Notes under the pieces: model-generated
Databases searched by the model: none
What the model saw: only the letters and a program-made list of their open reading frames with translations
Told to the model about the DNA's origin: nothing
Part shown: positions 26,938 to 36,290 of the stretch, in pieces
Position numbering within the stretch: the stretch's first letter is position 1
Layout of the letters: each line of letters begins with the position of its first letter
Made by a program: the position numbers and the translations under genes
Source: Gemmatimonadetes bacterium SCN 70-22
Lineage (GTDB): Bacteria > Gemmatimonadota > Gemmatimonadetes > Gemmatimonadales > Gemmatimonadaceae
NCBI GenBank assembly: GCA_001724275.1
Contig: MEDZ01000012.1
Location: forward strand, 59,114 to 123,113
Length of the DNA: 64,000 nt
Reading direction: 5' to 3'

Positions 26938-28335
26938 TCACGGTTCCTGCAGGAGCTTCAGCAGCGCGTCGGTCGAGGCCTTGGCGTCGCCGTAGAGCAT
27001 GCGCGTCTTCGGCTTGAAGAAGAGCGGATTCTCGACCCCGGCGTACCCGGCGCCCCGGCCGCGCTTGAAGACGATGCAGCTCCCCGCGTCCCAGGCCCGC
27101 AGCACCGGCATGCCGGCAATCGGGCTGGACGGATCGTCGAGGGCGCTCGGGTTCACGATGTCGTTGGCGCCGATGACGAGGACCACGTCGGTCTCGGCGA
27201 AGTCGTCGTTGATCTCGTCCATCTCGAGGACGATGTCATACGGGACGTTGGCCTCGGCGAGGAGGACGTTCATGTGTCCCGGGAGGCGTCCGGCGACCGG
27301 ATGGATCGCGAAGCGCACCTTCGCCCCCCGCTTGCGGAGCGTCTCGACGATGGCACGCAGCGGGTGCTGCGCGTGCGCCACGGCCATGCCGTAGCCCGGG
27401 ACGATGATGACCGACTGCGCCTCGCGCAGCTGGTCGGCGACCTCTTCGGCGGTCGTGGCGATCATCTCGCCCTCCACCGGGGCGCCCCCGGTCGGGGCGG
27501 CCCCTTCTTCGGCGCCGAAGCCCCCGAGGATGACCGAGATGAACGAGCGGTTCATCGCCTTGCACATGATGTAGCTCAGGATCGCGCCCGACGAGCCCAC
27601 GAGCGCGCCGGTGATGATCAGCAGGTCGTTGGAGAGCATGAAGCCCGCTGCCGACGCCGCCCAGCCCGAATAGCTGTTGAGCATCGAGACGACGACCGGC
27701 ATGTCGGCGCCGCCGATGGCCATGACGAGGTGGATCCCCAGGATCCCCGAGATCGCGGTCATGATGACCAGCGCCTGCATGGCGTGCTCGCCGCCCTGGA
27801 CGAAGACCACGCCGAGCCCGACGCACGCCACCAGCATCGCGAGGTTGAGAAGGTGCCGCGCCGGGAGGATCAGCGGCTTGCTGCGGATCACCCCCTGCAG
27901 CTTGCCCCAGGCGATCACGGAGCCGGTGAAGGTGAGCGCGCCGATGAAGACACCGATGAACGTCTCCACGGCGTGGACCGTCTTCTCGGCCCCGGTGAGC
28001 GTCACGTGGGCGCCGAGGTGGCTGCTCATCCCCACCAGCACCGCCGCTGCTCCAACGAAGCTGTGCAGGATGGCGACGAGCTGCGGCATCGCGGTCATCT
28101 CGACGCGCGAGGCGAGGACGGCGCCGATGCCCCCGGCGACCAGGATGGCGCCGATGAGGATCGGCGAGGTGATGAGGTGCGCCTGGATGGCCACCGCCAC
28201 GACGGCGATGATCATGCCGATGGCGCCGAACAGGTTGCCGCGGCGGGCCGACTCGGGGTGCGACAGCCCCTTCAGGCTGAGGATGAAGAGGATGGCTGCG
28301 CCGAGGTACGAAGTCGCGAGGAGGGAGTCGGTCAC
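26938..28335 (-). CDS. pntB: Proton-translocating NAD(P) transhydrogenase, beta subunit
   Basis: 465 residues: about nine membrane helices over the first 280 residues, then the NADP(H)-binding domain III with [37 protein letters not shown] and [12 protein letters not shown], all diagnostic. The complex couples hydride transfer from NADH to NADP+ to proton entry across the inner membrane, supplying NADPH. GTG start at 28335 overlaps the pntA TGA (28332-28334). Confidence 0.96.
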   Translation of the reverse strand: MTDSLLATSYLGAAILFILSLKGLSHPESARRGNLFGAIGMIIAVVAVAIQAHLITSPILIGAILVAGGIGAVLASRVEMTAMPQLVAILHSFVGAAAVLVGMSSHLGAHVTLTGAEKTVHAVETFIGVFIGALTFTGSVIAWGKLQGVIRSKPLILPARHLLNLAMLVACVGLGVVFVQGGEHAMQALVIMTAISGILGIHLVMAIGGADMPVVVSMLNSYSGWAASAAGFMLSNDLLIITGALVGSSGAILSYIMCKAMNRSFISVILGGFGAEEGAAPTGGAPVEGEMIATTAEEVADQLREAQSVIIVPGYGMAVAHAQHPLRAIVETLRKRGAKVRFAIHPVAGRLPGHMNVLLAEANVPYDIVLEMDEINDDFAETDVVLVIGANDIVNPSALDDPSSPIAGMPVLRAWDAGSCIVFKRGRGAGYAGVENPLFFKPKTRMLYGDAKASTDALLKLLQEP

Positions 28336-29861
28336 CGGTGAAACATCCTCAGCATGCGCTGCGTGACGAGGAAACCGCCCGCGATGTTGATCGTGGCGAG
28401 GACGATGGCGGCGATGCCGAGGAGGCTGGCGGTGGAGAAGCCTCGCACCTGCAGCATCCCGCCGATGACGATGATTCCGCTGATGGCGTTGGTGACGCTC
28501 ATGAGCGGCGTGTGGAGGGCCGGCGTCACGCTCCAGATGACCTGGTAGCCGATGAAGCAGGCGAGGACGAAGACCGTGAAGTGCGTCAGGAAGGTCGCGG
28601 GCGCGGCGAGGCCGATGCCGAGGAGGGCGAGCCCGACCACCAGGAGCCCCCAGCGCGCGAAGGCCGACATGCGCTCGGCGGTCGGCGGGCCGTGCTCGAT
28701 GCTGTAGATCGGGGCCTTGGGGGCCGGGCGCGATGCGGGGGGCGGCGCGGCAGGGGGAGGCGGGGGCCACAGGAGCGCCCCTTCCTTGAGCACCGTCATC
28801 GGCCGCACGATGTCGTTGGCCTCGTCGACCGCGAAGTTGGCGGCGCCACCCATTTCCTCGAGCAGGTGCACGACGTTGGTTGCGTAGAGCGTGGAGGCCT
28901 GCTGTGACATGCGCGACGGGAGGTCGGTGTAGCCGACGATCGTCACACCGTCCACCACCGCGGCCTCGTCGCGGCGCGTGAGCTCGCAATTGCCGCCCTG
29001 CTCGGCGGCGAGGTCGACGACCACCGAGCCGCGCTTCATCGACCGGACCATGTCGGCGGTGATGAGCGTGGGGGCGCGCTTGCCGGGGATCAGCGCGGTC
29101 GTGACGATGATGTCCACTTCGCGCGCCTGGGCGGCGAAGAGCGCCATCTCCGCCTCGATGAACGCGGGGCTCATCTCCTTGGCGTAGCCGCCCGTTCCGC
29201 TGCCGTCTTCCTCGATGTTGACCTCGAGGAACTCCGCTCCCATCGACGTGACCTGCTCCCGGGCGGCAGGGCGCGTATCGAAGGCCCGGACGATCGCACC
29301 GAGCGCACGCGCCGTCCCGATCGCGGCCAGGCCGGCCACGCCGGCGCCGATCACGAGGACCTTGGCGGGATGGATCTTCCCCGCGGCGGTCGACTGCCCG
29401 CGCAGCGGGCGCTGCATGACGTTGACCGCCTCGATGATGGCGCGATAGCCGGACAGGTTCCCCATCGACGAGAGGGCGTCGACCTTCTGCGCGCGCGTGG
29501 TGCGCGGGACCTGGTCCATGGCGATGGCGGTGACGCCGCGCGCCGCCAGCTGCTGCACCAGGGCGTCGCTGAAGGCGGGGTAGAGGTAGCTGATCAGCGT
29601 CTGCGACGCGGAGAGCCGCGTCACCTCGTCGTCGCCTGGGGGGCGGATCTTGGCGACGACGTCGCTGGTCCAGACGTCGCCGGCGGGGGCGATGGTCGCG
29701 CCCGCCGCGACGTAGGCGGCGTCGTCGAAGCCGGCCGCGAGCCCCGCGTCGGACTCGACCCGCACGCCGAAACCGAGCTTCAGGAGCTTCTTGACAGAAT
29801 CAGGGGTGGCGGCGACCCGGCGTTCGCCGGGGAAGCGCTCCCTGGGGATTCCCACGTTCAT
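28332..29861 (-). CDS. pntA: NAD(P) transhydrogenase, alpha subunit
   Basis: 509 residues, a full-length fused alpha subunit: NAD(H)-binding domain I (starting [17 protein letters not shown], with [15 protein letters not shown] as the nucleotide-binding site), a proline-rich linker ([10 protein letters not shown]) and three to four C-terminal membrane helices. It forms the enzyme with PntB. The ATG has one of the few clear Shine-Dalgarno sequences here, AGAGGAT placed 4 bases before the start. Two-gene operon with pntB, overlapping by 4 bp. Confidence 0.96.
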   Translation of the reverse strand: MNVGIPRERFPGERRVAATPDSVKKLLKLGFGVRVESDAGLAAGFDDAAYVAAGATIAPAGDVWTSDVVAKIRPPGDDEVTRLSASQTLISYLYPAFSDALVQQLAARGVTAIAMDQVPRTTRAQKVDALSSMGNLSGYRAIIEAVNVMQRPLRGQSTAAGKIHPAKVLVIGAGVAGLAAIGTARALGAIVRAFDTRPAAREQVTSMGAEFLEVNIEEDGSGTGGYAKEMSPAFIEAEMALFAAQAREVDIIVTTALIPGKRAPTLITADMVRSMKRGSVVVDLAAEQGGNCELTRRDEAAVVDGVTIVGYTDLPSRMSQQASTLYATNVVHLLEEMGGAANFAVDEANDIVRPMTVLKEGALLWPPPPPAAPPPASRPAPKAPIYSIEHGPPTAERMSAFARWGLLVVGLALLGIGLAAPATFLTHFTVFVLACFIGYQVIWSVTPALHTPLMSVTNAISGIIVIGGMLQVRGFSTASLLGIAAIVLATINIAGGFLVTQRMLRMFHR

Positions 29862-29922
29862 GTTGATCCTCTTGGTGCGTTCGGAAGCCGCGCGCGTGCG
29901 CGGGGGTGGCGGAGCGTCCTGG

Positions 29923-30948
29923 CTAGAACAGTTCGGGCTGTGCCTCGGCGGCCGATGGCGGCGAGAAGCCGAAGTGGCGGTAGGCGAGGGCGGTGGCCAT
30001 GCGCCCGCGGGGGGTGCGCTGGAGGAAGCCGTTCTGGACGAGGAACGGCTCGTACACCTCCTCGATCGTCCCCGTGTCCTCGGCGACGGCTGCCGCGATG
30101 GAGCCGACGCCGACCGGCCCGCCCTCGAACTTCTCGATGATGGTGCGGAGGATGCGGGCGTCCATGTCGTCGAGGCCGAACTCGTCGACGTCCAGCAGCT
30201 GCAACGCCTGGTTGGCGACGTCGCGGGTGATGGCGCCGTCGGCGCGCACCTGCGCGTAATCGCGCACGCGGCGCAACAGCCGGTTGGCGATGCGGGGCGT
30301 CCCGCGCGAGCGGCGCGCGATCTCGTGCGCCCCCTCGTCGTCCACGGCGACCCGCAGCACCTCGGCCGTGCGCCTGACGATGTGGCCGAGGTCGTCGGCG
30401 GGATAGTAATTGAGCCGCTGCACGATCCCGAAGCGCGCGCGCATCGGTGGCGTGAGCATCCCCTGGCGGGTGGTGGCGCCGATCAGCGTGAAGCGCTCGA
30501 TCGGCATCGTGATGGTCTGCGCCTTGGGCCCCTCGGAGAGCCGGATGTCGATCCGGTAGTCCTCCATGGCCGGGTACAGGAACTCCTCGATCACGGGGCG
30601 CAGGCGATGGATCTCGTCGATGAAGAGGATGTCGCCTTCGCGCAGGTTGGTCAGGGTGCCGACCAGGTCACCCGGCTTTTCCAGCGCGGGGCCGGAGGTG
30701 GTGCGGATGTTGACGCCCAGCTCGCGCGCGATGAGCTCGGCCAGCGTCGTCTTGCCCAGCCCCGGCGGGCCGAAGAAGAGCGTATGGTCGAGCGGCTCCC
30801 GCCGGCTCAGCGCAGCGTCGATGTAGATGCGCAGGCTCTCCTTGACCTTCGACTGCCCGATGAACTCGGCCAGCCGCTGTGGACGCAGCGAGAGCTCGAC
30901 CGGTCCTTCCTCCGGGAGTTCGTCGGGGGTCGTGATTTCGCGGGGCAC
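29923..30948 (-). CDS. ruvB: Holliday junction branch migration ATPase RuvB
   Basis: About 341 residues: AAA+ ATPase with [12 protein letters not shown], Walker [16 protein letters not shown], Walker [10 protein letters not shown], the sensor region [19 protein letters not shown] and a C-terminal winged helix with [17 protein letters not shown]. RuvB is the motor that drives RuvA-bound Holliday junctions. I chose GTG 30948 because a GAGACGG-type array, found in front of other starts here, lies directly upstream; a GTG at 31029 would add 27 residues. The gene is separated from ruvA and ruvC by an aminotransferase gene and a plus-strand GGDEF-EAL gene. Confidence 0.95.
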   Translation of the reverse strand: MPREITTPDELPEEGPVELSLRPQRLAEFIGQSKVKESLRIYIDAALSRREPLDHTLFFGPPGLGKTTLAELIARELGVNIRTTSGPALEKPGDLVGTLTNLREGDILFIDEIHRLRPVIEEFLYPAMEDYRIDIRLSEGPKAQTITMPIERFTLIGATTRQGMLTPPMRARFGIVQRLNYYPADDLGHIVRRTAEVLRVAVDDEGAHEIARRSRGTPRIANRLLRRVRDYAQVRADGAITRDVANQALQLLDVDEFGLDDMDARILRTIIEKFEGGPVGVGSIAAAVAEDTGTIEEVYEPFLVQNGFLQRTPRGRMATALAYRHFGFSPPSAAEAQPELF

Positions 30949-30952
30949 GCTC

Positions 30953-30980
30953 GAGACGGGAGGCGGGAGTCGGAAGACGG
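30953..30980. repeat. GAGACGG-type heptad array upstream of ruvB
   Basis: Four 7-bp units on the plus strand (GAGACGG, GAGGCGG, GAGTCGG, AAGACGG). It starts 4 bp in front of the GTG at 30948. Pyrimidine-rich on the ruvB coding strand. See the other arrays at 34241, 34902, 41182 and 62005. Confidence 0.75.
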
Positions 30981-31066
30981 GCAGGTCGCGTTGCGCGACG
31001 ACGCGCCCGTCCGTGGCGGCGCACGGCACAGTCTCTCGGACGCCGTGGCCGCCACTGCAGGGGGAG

Positions 31067-31072
31067 AATATA
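31067..31072 (-). promoter_or_regulatory. Putative -10 box TATATT of ruvB
   Basis: TATATT on the minus strand in an AT-richer patch between ruvB and the divergent GGDEF-EAL gene. A transcript would start near 31060. A -35 is not convincing. The same patch may serve the plus-strand gene. Confidence 0.45.
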
Positions 31073-31141
31073 GCCCGAAAAAAGGCCGAAATCGAACCGT
31101 GAGCTTCGGTGACCTCGGGCGACGGCGCGCGTCGTTGTCTT

Positions 31142-32995
31142 GTGAACTTCGTCGCACTTCTCGTGGTCGCGCTGGCAGCCTCGCTGACGGCGGTGGCGAT
31201 CCTTGCCTGGCGCGTCCGGCGGGTGCGGGGGGACGTGCATGCCCTCCGGCGGAGTGAGGCGCGCTTTCGCTCCCTCGTCCAGCTCTCGTCCGACGTGACG
31301 CTGATCGTCGGGGGCGACGGGGAGATCCGCTATGCGTCGCCGGCCGCGCAGCGGACGTTCGGCCGGCGGGCCTCGTCGCTGGAGGGGATCAAGCTCCTGT
31401 CGCTGGTGCACCCCGACGACGTGACGCAGGCGGGACGGCTGCTCGGGGCGCTCGCCGGGGAGCCGGGACGCACCTCCTGCGAGTGGCGGGTGCGCGGCTC
31501 GACGGGGATGTGGCAGTGGACCGAGAACACCACGACCGACCTGTCGCACGAGCCGTCGGTGGGCGGGGTGGTGATCAACGTGCGCGACATCTCCGAGCGG
31601 CGGACGCTCGAGTCGCGCCTCACGCACCAGGCATTCCACGACGCCCTGACGCGCCTGGCCAACCGGTCGCTCTTTCTCAATCGCGTGTCGCACGCGGTGG
31701 CCCGGGCCCCGCGCAGCCAGCGCCCGTCGGTGGTGCTCTTCCTCGACCTCGACGACTTCAAGAAGGTCAACGACTCGTTGGGTCACGGCGTCGGCGACGA
31801 ACTGCTGATCGCGGTGGCCGGGCGCCTCTCCACCTGCGTGCGCCCGGGCGACACGATCGCCCGGCTCGGGGGCGACGAGTTCGCGATCCTCCTCGAGGAG
31901 CTCGACGACATGGGGCACGCCGTGCAGATCGCCGAGCGGATCTCCACCGCGCTGCGCACCCCGTTCCGGATGCAGGGGCGCGACGTCTTCATCGGCGTGA
32001 GCATCGGCATCGCCACGGTGGCCGCCGGCGACTCGCCCGAGGACGTGCTGCGCAACGCCGACCTCGCGATGTACTTCGCCAAGGGGAGGGACAAGGGACG
32101 CTGGGCCATCTACGCCCCGGAAATGCACCAGCACGTGATGGATCGCCTCGAGCTCGAGGCCGACCTGCGCGCGGCGGTCGACGCGGGGGACATCCGCGTC
32201 GAGTACCAACCCATCGTGCACCTGGAGTCGGGGGACATGTATGGCGTCGAGGCGCTGGTGCGGTGGCACCATGCGGCGCGGGGGCACGTGGCGCCGTCCC
32301 GCTTCGTCGGCATCGCCGAGGAGACCGGGCTCATCGTCCCCATCGGCCGCCACGTCTTCCACGAGGCGTGTCACCGGGCGCGCGAGTGGCGCATGCACCG
32401 CAACGGGGCGCGGCCACTGTGCATCTCGGTCAACCTGTCCGGGCGGCACTTCCAGGAGGCGTCGCTGATCGACGACGTTCGGGAGGCGCTGCGCGCGTCG
32501 GGGCTGGAGCCCTGGGCCCTGACGCTGGAGATCACCGAGTCGGTGCTGATGCAGCGCTCCGACGCCACGCTGGACAAGTTGCGCGCCCTCAAGGCGCTGG
32601 GGTTGCGCCTGGCGATCGACGACTTCGGTACCGGATACTCCTCGCTCGGCTACCTGCAGCAGTTCCCCATCGACATGCTCAAGATCGACCGGACCTTCGT
32701 GGACCCGGTCGCCATGCCGGGCAGCGACCCGGTGCTGGCGCGGGCGATCATCGCCCTGGGCAAGACGCTGGGGATCGAGACGGTGGCCGAAGGGATCGAG
32801 CGTCCGGAGCAGCGCGAGGGGCTGCGCGCGATGGGATGCACGCTCGGGCAGGGCTATCTCTTCGCCCGCCCCATGGCGGCCGACGAGCTGGCCGCCTCGC
32901 TCATCGAGCCGCAGCGCGTCCCGTCGGTCGCGGAGGCGCACGCCTCCGATCGCCCCCCGATCTTCCCGCCGTCGCTCCTGCTGCCCGAATTCTAG
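31142..32995 (+). CDS. Membrane-anchored PAS-GGDEF-EAL cyclic-di-GMP enzyme
   Basis: 617 residues: one N-terminal membrane helix (about 2-20), a PAS domain (about 35-150), a GGDEF domain with intact GGDEF (G243-F247) and a C-terminal EAL domain with EALVRW (E370), NLSGRHF, the metal-binding [18 protein letters not shown] and ETVAEGIE. Both catalytic halves keep their key residues, so it could make and degrade c-di-GMP, with one activity probably dominant. GTG 31142 follows from the signal-anchor start; the frame is open to 31109. It diverges from ruvB and converges on an aminotransferase gene. The C-terminal tail is disordered. Confidence 0.92.
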   Translation: MNFVALLVVALAASLTAVAILAWRVRRVRGDVHALRRSEARFRSLVQLSSDVTLIVGGDGEIRYASPAAQRTFGRRASSLEGIKLLSLVHPDDVTQAGRLLGALAGEPGRTSCEWRVRGSTGMWQWTENTTTDLSHEPSVGGVVINVRDISERRTLESRLTHQAFHDALTRLANRSLFLNRVSHAVARAPRSQRPSVVLFLDLDDFKKVNDSLGHGVGDELLIAVAGRLSTCVRPGDTIARLGGDEFAILLEELDDMGHAVQIAERISTALRTPFRMQGRDVFIGVSIGIATVAAGDSPEDVLRNADLAMYFAKGRDKGRWAIYAPEMHQHVMDRLELEADLRAAVDAGDIRVEYQPIVHLESGDMYGVEALVRWHHAARGHVAPSRFVGIAEETGLIVPIGRHVFHEACHRAREWRMHRNGARPLCISVNLSGRHFQEASLIDDVREALRASGLEPWALTLEITESVLMQRSDATLDKLRALKALGLRLAIDDFGTGYSSLGYLQQFPIDMLKIDRTFVDPVAMPGSDPVLARAIIALGKTLGIETVAEGIERPEQREGLRAMGCTLGQGYLFARPMAADELAASLIEPQRVPSVAEAHASDRPPIFPPSLLLPEF

Positions 32996-33007
32996 GAATC
33001 GGGCAGC
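32980..33007. terminator. Hairpin at the end of the GGDEF-EAL gene
   Basis: GCTGCCCGA (32980-32988) pairs exactly with TCGGGCAGC (32999-33007); the loop contains the TAG stop. No U-run. It lies between convergent genes and may end transcription from both sides. Confidence 0.5.
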
Positions 33008-33073
33008 TGGGAGCAGGCCACCCGTGAATTCGACGGCGTCGCCAGCAGTCGGGGCGCCCGCCCGCTTCCCGCC

Positions 33074-34228
33074 CTAGGCCTTCGCCGCGACGGTCGCCAG
33101 ACGCTCGGCGGCGGCCGTGAGCGTCTCGGTACGCTTGCAGAACGCGAAACGGACGTAGTGGCGCGGCGGCCCCCCGGGCGCGTGGAACGACGAGCCGGGG
33201 ACCGTCGCCACGCCCACCTCCTTGGCCAGCCAGCGGGCGAAGCTCACGTCGTCCAGGTCGCTGATCGCCGAGTGATCGGCCAGGATGTAGTAGGCGCCTT
33301 CGGGGGAGGTGAACCGGAAGCCCGCGGAGCGGAGCGCCTCGCACATGATCTCGCGGCGAGCGCGGTAGTCGAGCGCCATGTGGTTGTAGTACTCGGCGTC
33401 GAAGGCCATCCCGACGGCGGCCGCCTGCTGCAACGGTGCCGGCGCGCCGACGGTCAGGAAGTCATGCACCTTGCGGATCGCGACCGACTCGGCCTCCGGC
33501 GCGATGGCGTAGCCCAATCGCCATCCAGTGCAGCTGAAGGTCTTGGACAGCCCCGAGATCGTCACCGTGCGCTCGGCCATTCCCGGCCAGGTGGCCAGGA
33601 CGTGGTGGCTCCCCGCGTAGCGGATGTGCTCGTAGATCTCGTCGGTGAAGGCCCACACGTCGTTGCCGATGCACAGCTCGGCGATGAGGTCGAGCTCCTC
33701 GCGGGTGAAGACGCGTCCGGTGGGGTTGTGCGGGGTGTTGACGATGATCGCCTTGGTGCGGTCGGTGAAGGCGTCGCGCAGCCGCTGCGGGTCGAAGGTC
33801 CAGTTGGGGGGCTCGAGGGGGACGAAGACCGGGGTGGCGCCGGCGAGGATCGCGTCGGGGCCGTAGTTCTCGTAGAACGGGTCGAAGATGATCACCTCGT
33901 CGCCCGGATCGATGAGGGCCAGGAAGACCGCGGCCATCGCCTCGGTGGCGCCGCAGGTGACCGTGATGTGCCGGTCGGGATCGACCGTGTGGCTGTACCA
34001 CCGGTGGTACTTCTCGGCGATCGCCAGCCGCAACGCCGGCGCCCCCCAGGTGATGGCGTACTGGTTCACGTCGCCTTGGATCGCGGCGCAGGCCGCGTCC
34101 TTCATCGCCTCGGGCATGGGGAAGTCGGGAAACCCCTGCGCGAGGTTGATGGCCCCGTACTGCTGGGCCACGCGTGTCATCTCGCGGATGACGGATTCGG
34201 TGAAGGTCGAGGTGCGTACGGCGGGCAT
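33074..34228 (-). CDS. Class I/II PLP-dependent aminotransferase
   Basis: 384 residues, fold type I. INLAQGFPDFPMPEAM at the start, the NTPHNPTGRVF motif, TDEIYEHIRY and the PLP lysine K229 in SGLSKTFSCTGWRLGY are present. The GFPDFP start and the FDPFYENY element are typical of the kynurenine/glutamine/methionine aminotransferase branch, so a methionine or aromatic 2-oxo acid substrate is possible. ATG 34228 is preceded by a GAGACGG-type array. The gene follows ruvA on the same strand, with a GCCTAAC heptamer in the gap. Confidence 0.9.
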   Translation of the reverse strand: MPAVRTSTFTESVIREMTRVAQQYGAINLAQGFPDFPMPEAMKDAACAAIQGDVNQYAITWGAPALRLAIAEKYHRWYSHTVDPDRHITVTCGATEAMAAVFLALIDPGDEVIIFDPFYENYGPDAILAGATPVFVPLEPPNWTFDPQRLRDAFTDRTKAIIVNTPHNPTGRVFTREELDLIAELCIGNDVWAFTDEIYEHIRYAGSHHVLATWPGMAERTVTISGLSKTFSCTGWRLGYAIAPEAESVAIRKVHDFLTVGAPAPLQQAAAVGMAFDAEYYNHMALDYRARREIMCEALRSAGFRFTSPEGAYYILADHSAISDLDDVSFARWLAKEVGVATVPGSSFHAPGGPPRHYVRFAFCKRTETLTAAAERLATVAAKA

Positions 34229-34240
34229 GGGGCGGGCGAA

Positions 34241-34267
34241 AGACTGGAGACGGGAGTTGGGAGACGG
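34241..34267. repeat. GAGACGG-type heptad array upstream of the aminotransferase
   Basis: Degenerate 7-bp units AGACTGG, AGACGG, GAGTTGG, GAGACGG on the plus strand, starting 12 bp before the ATG of the minus-strand aminotransferase gene. Confidence 0.7.
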
Positions 34268-34296
34268 GCGGTTCGGTGGCGCCTAACGCGTGCACC

Positions 34297-34896
34297 CTAC
34301 CGTCGTCCAACCAGCGGGAGGGCCGCCCGGACAAGTTCCGCCGTGGACGGCGAAGCGCCAGTGGTCTCGCGTGCGGCGCGCACCGCCTTCTCGGCATCGG
34401 GCGCCGCGTAACCGAGGGAGACGAGGGCGCGGATGGCGTCGGCGTCGGAGGCGCCGGCGGGGCGCGCCCCGTCCACCGGGGCCGCCGCGACCTCGTCGAG
34501 CTTGTCGGCCAGGTCCAGGATCAGCTGCTCGGCCTTCTTGCGCCCCACGCGCGGCACCTGCTGCAGCGTGGCCACATCCTTCTCGCGGATGGCGCGCACC
34601 AGACGCTCGGCCGAGAGCGTCGAGAGCATCCCGAGCGCCAGCGCGGGGCCGACCCCCTTGGCGGTGAGGAGCTTGCGGAAGACGGCGCGCTCGAAGGGGG
34701 TGGCGAAGCCGTACAGGAGCCACTCGTCTTCGCGCACCACGAGCGCCGTGTGCAGCCGTACCGGTTCGCCTGCCCGCGGAAGCGCCTCGTAGGTGCCGAG
34801 CGGGATGAACAGTTCGTAGCCGACGCCGCCGTTGGTCAGGATCTCGGCGCGGTCGAGGTCCTTGGAGACGAGGGTGCCGGTGACGAGGGAGAGCAT
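34297..34896 (-). CDS. ruvA: Holliday junction DNA-binding protein RuvA
   Basis: 199 residues: N-terminal OB fold (MLSLVTGTLVSKD), two helix-hairpin-helix motifs (LLTAKGVGPALALGML and QVPRVGRKKAEQLILDL) and a C-terminal RuvB-binding domain (DAIRALVSLGYAAPDAEKAV). RuvA tetramers hold the Holliday junction for RuvB. The ATG is preceded by a GAGACGG-type array. ruvC lies upstream on the same strand, 89 bp away. Confidence 0.96.
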   Translation of the reverse strand: MLSLVTGTLVSKDLDRAEILTNGGVGYELFIPLGTYEALPRAGEPVRLHTALVVREDEWLLYGFATPFERAVFRKLLTAKGVGPALALGMLSTLSAERLVRAIREKDVATLQQVPRVGRKKAEQLILDLADKLDEVAAAPVDGARPAGASDADAIRALVSLGYAAPDAEKAVRAARETTGASPSTAELVRAALPLVGRR

Positions 34897-34901
34897 GGAG
34901 G

Positions 34902-34936
34902 GAGACGGGAGACGGGAGTTGGGCGACGGGCGTTGG
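34902..34936. repeat. Five-unit GAGACGG-type array upstream of ruvA
   Basis: Units GAGACGG, GAGACGG, GAGTTGG, GCGACGG, GCGTTGG on the plus strand, beginning 5 bp before the ruvA start codon. Confidence 0.8.
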
Positions 34937-34985
34937 GGAGTGTGCGGGGCTGGACGTCGTGCGCGGGAGCGCCCTCACTCTCGCC

Positions 34986-35486
34986 TCAGCGACGCCTTCC
35001 CGCCAGCGCGTCGATGCGCGCGGTCATCAGGCAGGTGAGGGCAGCGGCGACCCCATCGGCGGCGTCGGCAGGCGCTGGGGGAGCCTTCAGGCGCAGCAGG
35101 CGGGCCACCATGAATTGCACCTGCTCCTTGGTCGCGGCCCCCGTCCCGGCGATCGCCTTCTTGATCTCCGACGGGGGGTATTCGTGGATCGCGAGCCCGG
35201 CGCGCTGCCCGGCGAGGAGGATCACGCCCCGGGCGTGTCCGAGCGCCACCGTCGTGCGCACGTTGCGGGCGTAGAAGATGCTCTCCACGGCCATCGCCCG
35301 AGGGTGATGGCGGGCAATGATCTCGCTGATGCCGTCGAAGATCTCGCTCAGGCGCGAGGGGAGGGGGTCCTTGGCGCGGGTGCGGATCACGCCGCACTCG
35401 ACCAGGGTATTCACCCCGCGCTCGCCGGGGCGCACCACGCCGTAGCCGGTGACCGCCGTCCCCGGGTCGACGCCGAGCACTACCAC
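34986..35486 (-). CDS. ruvC: Crossover junction endodeoxyribonuclease RuvC
   Basis: 166 residues, RNase H-like fold with the acidic residues in place: VLGVDPGTAVTGYG, AVESIFYARNVRT, and the C-terminal DAADGVAAALTC. It resolves Holliday junctions bound by RuvAB. The EYPPSEIKKAIAGTGAATK region is the DNA-contact loop of the family. It follows yebC after 33 bp, the yebC-ruvC-ruvA order being common in bacteria. Confidence 0.96.
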   Translation of the reverse strand: MVVLGVDPGTAVTGYGVVRPGERGVNTLVECGVIRTRAKDPLPSRLSEIFDGISEIIARHHPRAMAVESIFYARNVRTTVALGHARGVILLAGQRAGLAIHEYPPSEIKKAIAGTGAATKEQVQFMVARLLRLKAPPAPADAADGVAAALTCLMTARIDALAGRRR

Positions 35487-35519
35487 GCGCGCCAGATGGT
35501 CGAGGCGCGCGTGGTCTGG

Positions 35520-36263
35520 TCAGGCATTCTCCAGCTCCGCGTCGTCCATCTCGAAGTTGGCGTCGACCTTCTGGACGTCGTCCAGGTCGTCGAGCGCCTC
35601 GATGAGCTTGAGGAGCGTCTGGGCGTTCTCGTGCTCGACGCGGACCGTGTTCTTGGGGATCCACGACAGCTCGGTCTCCTCGGGGACGAGCCCGGCCTGC
35701 TCCAGCGCCTGCTTGACCGCATGCAGGTCGGCGGGGGCGGTGGAGACGATGTAGGTGTCGTCCTCGCGGGCGAAGTCCTCGGCGCCGGCGTCGAGGGCCT
35801 TCTCCATCGCCGTGTCCTCGTCCATTGCAGCTGCCGAATAGTAGAGCTGTCCCTTGCGGTCGAACATGAAGGCGACCGAGTTGGTGGCCCCCAGGTTGCC
35901 GCCGCCGCGCGAGAGCTTGGCGCGGACTTCGGCCACCGTGCGGGTGGGGTTGTCGGTGAGCGCCTGGATCATGAGGGCAACGCCCCCCGGGCCGTAGGCC
36001 TCGTACAGGACCTCGACGTAGTCCACCCCTTCGAGTTCGCCCGTCCCCTTCTTGATGGCGCGCTCGATGTTCTCCTTCGGCATCGAGGCCGCCTTGGCGG
36101 TGTCGATGGCGGTGCGGAGGCGCGGGTTCCCCCCCGGGTCACCCCCGCCGGCCTTGGCGGCGACCGTGATCTCGCGGATGAGCTTCGTGAACTTGGCGCC
36201 GCGCTTGGCGTCGGTCGCGGCTTTGTAATGCTTGATCTGCTTCCACTTGCTATGGCCGGCCAT
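35520..36263 (-). CDS. yebC: YebC/PmpR-family regulatory or translation-related protein
   Basis: 247 residues, starts MAGHSKWKQIKHYKAATDAK, the family signature, followed by the RGAKFTKLIREI segment and the middle domain with GYGPGGVALMIQALTDN-type sequence (here AYGPGGVALMI). YebC proteins have been described as DNA-binding regulators and, more recently, as factors easing ribosome stalling. It heads the ruvC-ruvA operon with its own promoter (TATATT with CTGACT at 18 bp). Confidence 0.94.
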   Translation of the reverse strand: MAGHSKWKQIKHYKAATDAKRGAKFTKLIREITVAAKAGGGDPGGNPRLRTAIDTAKAASMPKENIERAIKKGTGELEGVDYVEVLYEAYGPGGVALMIQALTDNPTRTVAEVRAKLSRGGGNLGATNSVAFMFDRKGQLYYSAAAMDEDTAMEKALDAGAEDFAREDDTYIVSTAPADLHAVKQALEQAGLVPEETELSWIPKNTVRVEHENAQTLLKLIEALDDLDDVQKVDANFEMDDAELENA

Positions 36264-36290
36264 GTCTCGCGTCCCGTCGGGTCCTTGGGG